Below are positions 5,625 to 8,518 of a stretch of 8,518 bases of DNA, one piece after another. The notes beneath the pieces were generated by a model that saw only the letters and a list, made by a program, of their open reading frames with translations, did not search any database and was not told the DNA's origin. Where the stretch lies: assembly GCA_964429675.1 (NCBI GenBank), contig CAYSDF010000036.1, positions 1 to 8,518 on the forward strand. Direction: 5' to 3'. The position numbers were made by a program, and so were the translations under genes. The stretch's first letter is position 1, and the number at the start of each line of letters is the position of its first letter. The DNA is from GWA2-44-9 sp964429675 (GTDB taxonomy: Bacteria > Patescibacteriota > Minisyncoccia > 2-02-FULL-40-12 > GWA2-44-9).

Positions 5625-5681
5625 TAACAGATAATCGGCCGTTGAGCTCTAGCTCGACGTTGCCGATATAATTATCTGTTA
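5625..5681. repeat. Bulged palindrome upstream of the HTH gene
   Basis: TAACAGATAAT (5625-5635) is inverted at 5671-5681. Inside, CGGC (5636-5639) pairs with GCCG (5662-5665), and CGTTGAGC (5640-5647) with GCTCGACG (5652-5659) through one T-G wobble, on a TCTA loop. The result is one hairpin of 11+4+8 bp whose unpaired bases (TT at 5660-5661 and ATATA at 5666-5670) all lie on the right arm. It has no T tail, so it is not a terminator. It sits between the divergent HTH and PaaX-like genes, 30 nt upstream of the chosen HTH start and about 110 nt upstream of the PaaX-like gene. It could be an operator for the HTH protein, a folded leader RNA, or a folded single-strand recombination site. Confidence 0.65.
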
Positions 5682-5776
5682 GAGATGTTTGGGGTCGCTG
5701 TTTGTTAAATTAGAAAAACTAGGGACTATTAAGGTTTATGATACTCCGTTGGCCTTTTAAGTCAACGAAAACTGGG

Positions 5777-5782
5777 TATAAT
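5777..5782 (+). promoter_or_regulatory. -10 box of the PaaX-like gene; near-leaderless start
   Basis: A perfect TATAAT ends 10 nt before the ATG at 5793, so transcription should begin about 3-5 nt before the start codon. No Shine-Dalgarno could fit. No good -35 is seen at 17 bp. CGTTG (5747-5751) and CAACG (5763-5767), inverted about an 11-nt centre, overlap the -35 region and could be an operator. Confidence 0.55.
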
Positions 5783-5792
5783 TATTAGTAAG

Positions 5793-6320
5793 ATGAAAAA
5801 AATCTCTGTTGCTAAAACAATTATGGCAATTTTGTGGATTACCAAAGGTGCCACTCTCAAAACGCTTGAGAAGCATCCCTATTTTGCCACGTTCTCCAAA
5901 GATAAAAGCAAAAAAACATTAGCGTCTTCTTTAACACGTCTAAAAAAGGCGGGCTTTATCAGTATTAAGGGTAGGCACATACTTTTAGCTCCCGAGGGAA
6001 CGGGGGATGCATTAGAAGCCCATTTTAATGTTGAATTATTGACTTATTTACAGAAAAAACTGACCTGGGATGGAAAATGGCGGATGGTCTTCTTTGATAT
6101 CCCGGAACACAAGCGTCAGTATAGGGATTATCTTAGAAAGATACTTAAGTTGATAGGGTTTAAGGAGTTTCAAAGAAGTATTTGGATATACCCATTTCAT
6201 GCCCCCTCATTTCTTAAAAACCTGCTATTAAAGGAGGACCTTAGGGGGCATGTTCGTTTTATTACAACTGAGCACATAGATAATGACCAAGACCTCCGAT
6301 TACACTTCAAGTTGTTATGA
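5793..6320 (+). CDS. PaaX-like regulator with Cas2-like C-terminal domain
   Basis: 175 residues. Residues 1-65 form a winged helix: helices to about 55, then a Phe-Ile-Ser-Ile-Lys-Gly wing strand. Residues about 92-175 have the PaaX C-terminal/Cas2-type ferredoxin fold: Trp96-Arg-Met-Val-Phe-Phe-Asp102-Ile-Pro-Glu, then a helix with Tyr-Arg-Asp-Tyr-Leu-Arg, then Gly-Phe..Phe-Gln-Arg-Ser-Ile-Trp-Ile-Tyr-Pro-Phe (122-135). Asp102 lies where Cas2 nucleases carry the metal-binding Asp, but no cas1, effector or repeat array is nearby, so a CRISPR adaptation role is not supported. PaaX proteins are transcriptional repressors; stand-alone proteins of this build are frequent in Patescibacteria. At 175 residues it is shorter than PaaX of proteobacteria (about 300), lacking the far C-terminal part. 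The stop is TGA. Target genes are unknown; the neighbouring inverted repeats are candidate operators. Confidence 0.82.
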   Translation: MKKISVAKTIMAILWITKGATLKTLEKHPYFATFSKDKSKKTLASSLTRLKKAGFISIKGRHILLAPEGTGDALEAHFNVELLTYLQKKLTWDGKWRMVFFDIPEHKRQYRDYLRKILKLIGFKEFQRSIWIYPFHAPSFLKNLLLKEDLRGHVRFITTEHIDNDQDLRLHFKLL

Positions 6321-6352
6321 ATTAGCCAGTATGAGCTGATTCTCCCTCAGGG

Positions 6353-6386
6353 TTTCTATTTTCTTACGAACGACAGAAAGTAGAAA
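6353..6386. other. A/T-rich hairpin of unknown role
   Basis: TTTCTATTTTCT (6353-6364) pairs with AGAAAGTAGAAA (6375-6386) over 12 bp with one G-T wobble and a 10-nt loop. It lies 33 nt after the PaaX-like stop. It lacks a T tail on either strand, so it is at best a weak 3'-end hairpin for that gene. Confidence 0.4.
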
Positions 6387-6425
6387 TGGCTTGTTGATAT
6401 CTCGTCATTGCTTCAATTTTTTTTC

Positions 6426-6434
6426 TGCTATAAT
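6426..6434 (+). promoter_or_regulatory. Extended -10 promoter upstream of the O-antigen-ligase-like gene
   Basis: TGCTATAAT is a perfect extended -10 element; TTGCTT (6408-6413) is a -35 candidate at a short 15-bp spacing. Transcription near 6441 would leave a leader of about 110 nt before the ATG at 6552. A perfect -35 hexamer TTGACA lies inside that leader (6518-6523), but the sequence 17 bp on has no good -10 box, so a second promoter there is doubtful. The 231-nt gap between the genes holds only these elements and the hairpin at 6353-6386. Confidence 0.55.
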
Positions 6435-6551
6435 TAAAATATAGTTTTTGGTTAACAAATTACTAATTGGAATTAATTGCGCTGTTTGAACATCTATAGG
6501 TCATAGCCAACAGGTAATTGACATGTATATGGTTAATCGCGTCCATATTTA

Positions 6552-8518
6552 ATGCGTTTTAAATTTTGGCAGAAAAGTCAGGCGGCCGATTCTCATTTTT
6601 TCTCTCAGGAAGAGAATAAGGTCCAAGGATATAGTGAAACCCAATACACTCCGGAAGTAGTCAGAGAGCCAAGGGATCCTAATAAAGGGAAAATATACAC
6701 TACAATTTCCCAATGGGCATTGTATTTAGGAGTTTTTTTGGTGCCCTTATTCTTTTTGCCCTGGACTACCAGCGCTCTAGAGCTTAATAAAATGATGCTT
6801 CTTATGGTTGTTGCCGGAGTTGGCATAGTGGCCTGGCTTTTGGGAGTTGTATCCTCAGGATGGTTAACTTGGCGATCTAATCCGGTAGATAAAGGAGTTG
6901 CCGCTATCACAGTTGCGGCTCTTCTGGCGACTATTTTTTCCATAAATAAGCTTAAAAGTCTGTTCGGTCTTTCTGTTAATTTCAGCGATTCTTTTGTCAG
7001 TATTCTGTCTTTATCGTTGCTATACTTTCTTATCGTTAATAGCTTTAATGATAAAGGTAAAAAGTTAAAATCATTTCTGGAGCTATCTATCGTCTTGGCG
7101 CTTCTTTACGGTTTATTGCAGATGCTAGAGATTTATCTTATAAAATTGCCTCTTGCTAATTCGCGAGCCTTCAATACCGTGGGATCTATTAATGCGCTGG
7201 GCCTCCTATCGGCAGTTAGCTTAGCGTTCTTTCTCAAAAATAAGATAGATTTACGCTGGATTAAAATGGCTCATTTGGAGAAAGTCGGTGCCGTATTGGC
7301 CGTAATAGTACTCGTTATCTTGAATTGGTGGGTATTCTGGGTCGTGGCGATAGCGGGCATGGTCGCGATGATAGTTTTTGAAAATTTAGCAGGAAGTAAG
7401 TTTAAAATTTCCAAATTAGTTCTTCCTATGACGGTTATCGTTCTGGGGGTCTTCCTCATGGTTGTTAATTTCAATCTATCGGCCGTCAAAAAGAATTTTC
7501 CGGTAGAGGTGTCACCATCTTTTAGCCTCTCCACTAATGTAGCTAAGTCCGCTATTAAAGAAAGACCTGTGTTTGGGTATGGATTAGAGAATTTCTCCAT
7601 GGCATTTGATAAATACGGAGCTAGCCGTTTAGCGAACACTACTCTCTCCAAAGTAAAGTTTTATGACGCTACCTCGGAGGTCTTTAATTTTATTGTAAAT
7701 GGAGGATTAGTAATGGCGGCCGCACTTTTGTTTCTATTGTGGTGTATCGGCTGGGCATTTTGGAAGTTTCGTCTATATCCATTAGAGAACAAAGACTCTA
7801 ATGACCTTGGGCAAGATGCCGGTGTCCTTGCTACTACGGCAGCACTCCTTGTGGCTTTCTTCTTGTATCCATTCAATATTACGACCATGATGATGCTATA
7901 TGTCTTTATAGCGCTAACTGTGCTCGTTCTGTGGAATAAAGAAAGCAGGGACTTTAACATAGAAGATAAAATGTCTTTATCTTTGGTTTCATCTCTTGGC
8001 TTTATTGCAGGGCTTATATTGGTTTTGGTCGGAGTTTATTTCGGTGCTACGATTTATATAGCGGATGCTAAATATGACCAGGCCCTAGCTACTAAGGACA
8101 ATACCATCGTAGCAGGATTATTAGTGGAGGCTATAAATTGGAATGGTCAGGACGATAGATACTATCGCTCTGCTTCTCAAACAGCCCTTAATTTGCTTGC
8201 TAATGAACTTAATAAAAAGGCCAGTGCTGATAGGAACTCTAGAATTCAAAATTATATTGCTACGGCAATTAATCTTGGCAAAAAAGCTACCGAAATAAAT
8301 CCTCAAGAAGCGGCTAACTGGGAAAATCTTGGAGTCGTGTATCAAAGTCTTCTAACTCTTGTGCAGGGAGTAGATAGTCTCGCCGAGAGTGCCTATCTAA
8401 AATCAATAGATTTAAGACCTAATGACGCTTCAATATACAACCAGATTGGATCAATGTATCTCGCTGAAGCGGATCTTCTTAGAAATGCTGCTATTGCCGG
8501 AGGAGCAAATGCAGGCCA
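6552..8518 (+). CDS. O-antigen-ligase/polymerase-like membrane protein with TPRs, 3'-truncated
   Basis: Open for 655 codons from the ATG at 6552 to the window edge without a stop; TAA at 6534 rules out an upstream in-frame start. No Shine-Dalgarno is seen. Residues 1-50 are hydrophilic and cytoplasmic. From about 54 to 305 there are many hydrophobic helices, including 54-71, 80-100, 113-130, 146-163, 176-197, 213-228, 246-275 and 288-305. Arg-Ala-Phe-Asn-Thr-Val-Gly-Ser-Ile-Asn-Ala-Leu-Gly (205-217) and Arg338-Pro-Val-Phe-Gly-Tyr-Gly-x-x-Asn-Phe match the Wzy/WaaL family, where the second lies in the large external loop. More helices follow (to about 510), then TPR-like helices from about 570 onward, with Glu-Ile-Asn-Pro and Asp-Leu-Arg-Pro-Asn-Asp at repeat ends. 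Family members join or polymerise lipid-linked glycans outside the membrane. Ligase versus polymerase, and S-layer glycosylation versus surface polysaccharide, cannot be told apart. Minus-strand frames here are shadows. Confidence 0.82.
   Translation, partial: MRFKFWQKSQAADSHFFSQEENKVQGYSETQYTPEVVREPRDPNKGKIYTTISQWALYLGVFLVPLFFLPWTTSALELNKMMLLMVVAGVGIVAWLLGVVSSGWLTWRSNPVDKGVAAITVAALLATIFSINKLKSLFGLSVNFSDSFVSILSLSLLYFLIVNSFNDKGKKLKSFLELSIVLALLYGLLQMLEIYLIKLPLANSRAFNTVGSINALGLLSAVSLAFFLKNKIDLRWIKMAHLEKVGAVLAVIVLVILNWWVFWVVAIAGMVAMIVFENLAGSKFKISKLVLPMTVIVLGVFLMVVNFNLSAVKKNFPVEVSPSFSLSTNVAKSAIKERPVFGYGLENFSMAFDKYGASRLANTTLSKVKFYDATSEVFNFIVNGGLVMAAALLFLLWCIGWAFWKFRLYPLENKDSNDLGQDAGVLATTAALLVAFFLYPFNITTMMMLYVFIALTVLVLWNKESRDFNIEDKMSLSLVSSLGFIAGLILVLVGVYFGATIYIADAKYDQALATKDNTIVAGLLVEAINWNGQDDRYYRSASQTALNLLANELNKKASADRNSRIQNYIATAINLGKKATEINPQEAANWENLGVVYQSLLTLVQGVDSLAESAYLKSIDLRPNDASIYNQIGSMYLAEADLLRNAAIAGGANAG

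Noticed and set aside
5625..5681. Integron attC site
   Set aside because: Ends TAAC/GTTA and one-sided bulges fit, but the flanking bases do not meet RYYYAAC and GTTRRRY and there is no integrase gene in view; kept only as a possibility.
5793..6320. CRISPR-associated Cas2
   Set aside because: The winged helix at the N-terminus and the lack of cas1, effector or repeats indicate a PaaX-type regulator.
6518..6549. Second promoter with TTGACA at 6518
   Set aside because: The -35 is perfect, but only weak A/T hexamers lie 17-20 bp downstream and they almost touch the ATG.
6605..8345. Minus-strand reading frames at 6605-6943, 7271-7651, 7661-7960 and 8121-8345
   Set aside because: They lie opposite the long plus-strand membrane protein frame that is open to the window edge and show no recognisable domains.

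Overview
The window reads as a piece of a bacterial chromosome or large contig with a modest GC content (sampled lines of the central part are about 45 % or lower). Several traits fit a Candidate Phyla Radiation (Patescibacteria, Parcubacteria-like) genome: a stand-alone PaaX/Cas2-like regulator of about 175 residues, a large O-antigen-ligase-like membrane protein with TPRs at its C-terminus, short membrane-anchored proteins, and start codons placed almost directly after a -10 box with no Shine-Dalgarno sequence. That assignment is an inference; there is no rRNA or other marker gene here. TGA is used as a stop (6318-6320), so the recoded TGA=Gly code of Gracilibacteria/SR1 does not apply.

Layout. 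(1) 3-461: the 3' part of a HAD-type hydrolase gene, clearly more GC-rich than what follows, ending in a strong terminator. (2) 600-1454: a two-domain protein joining a YunG-like domain to a zinc-dependent cytidine/dCMP-deaminase-like domain, with its own promoter, RBS and terminator. (3) 1493-3342: a near-consensus promoter, then a 132-bp inverted-repeat element flanked by a 4-bp duplication, then a tight three-gene operon: membrane-anchored cupredoxin, four-helix membrane protein, and a pteridine-reductase-like short-chain dehydrogenase, closed by a perfect 21-bp hairpin. (4) 3344-5339: a tandem metallophosphoesterase in which only the second domain keeps the full metal-binding set. (5) 5355-5594, minus strand: a small MerR/excisionase-type DNA-binding protein, convergent with (4) and sharing its bidirectional terminator; a 57-nt bulged palindrome lies in its leader. 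(6) 5793-6320: PaaX/Cas2-like regulator. (7) 6552 to the window end: O-antigen-ligase-like/TPR protein, cut by the window edge.

The most notable signal is at 1528-1667. Taking out the element together with one copy of the TATG duplication would put the cupredoxin ATG 7 nt after a perfect TATAAT box, giving a leaderless gene. This looks like a MITE-type insertion between a leaderless promoter and its start codon, although a structured regulatory RNA is the main alternative. The second is the YunG-deaminase fusion, where two possible catalytic centres sit in one 284-residue chain. I see no CRISPR array, tRNA, rRNA or transposase gene.
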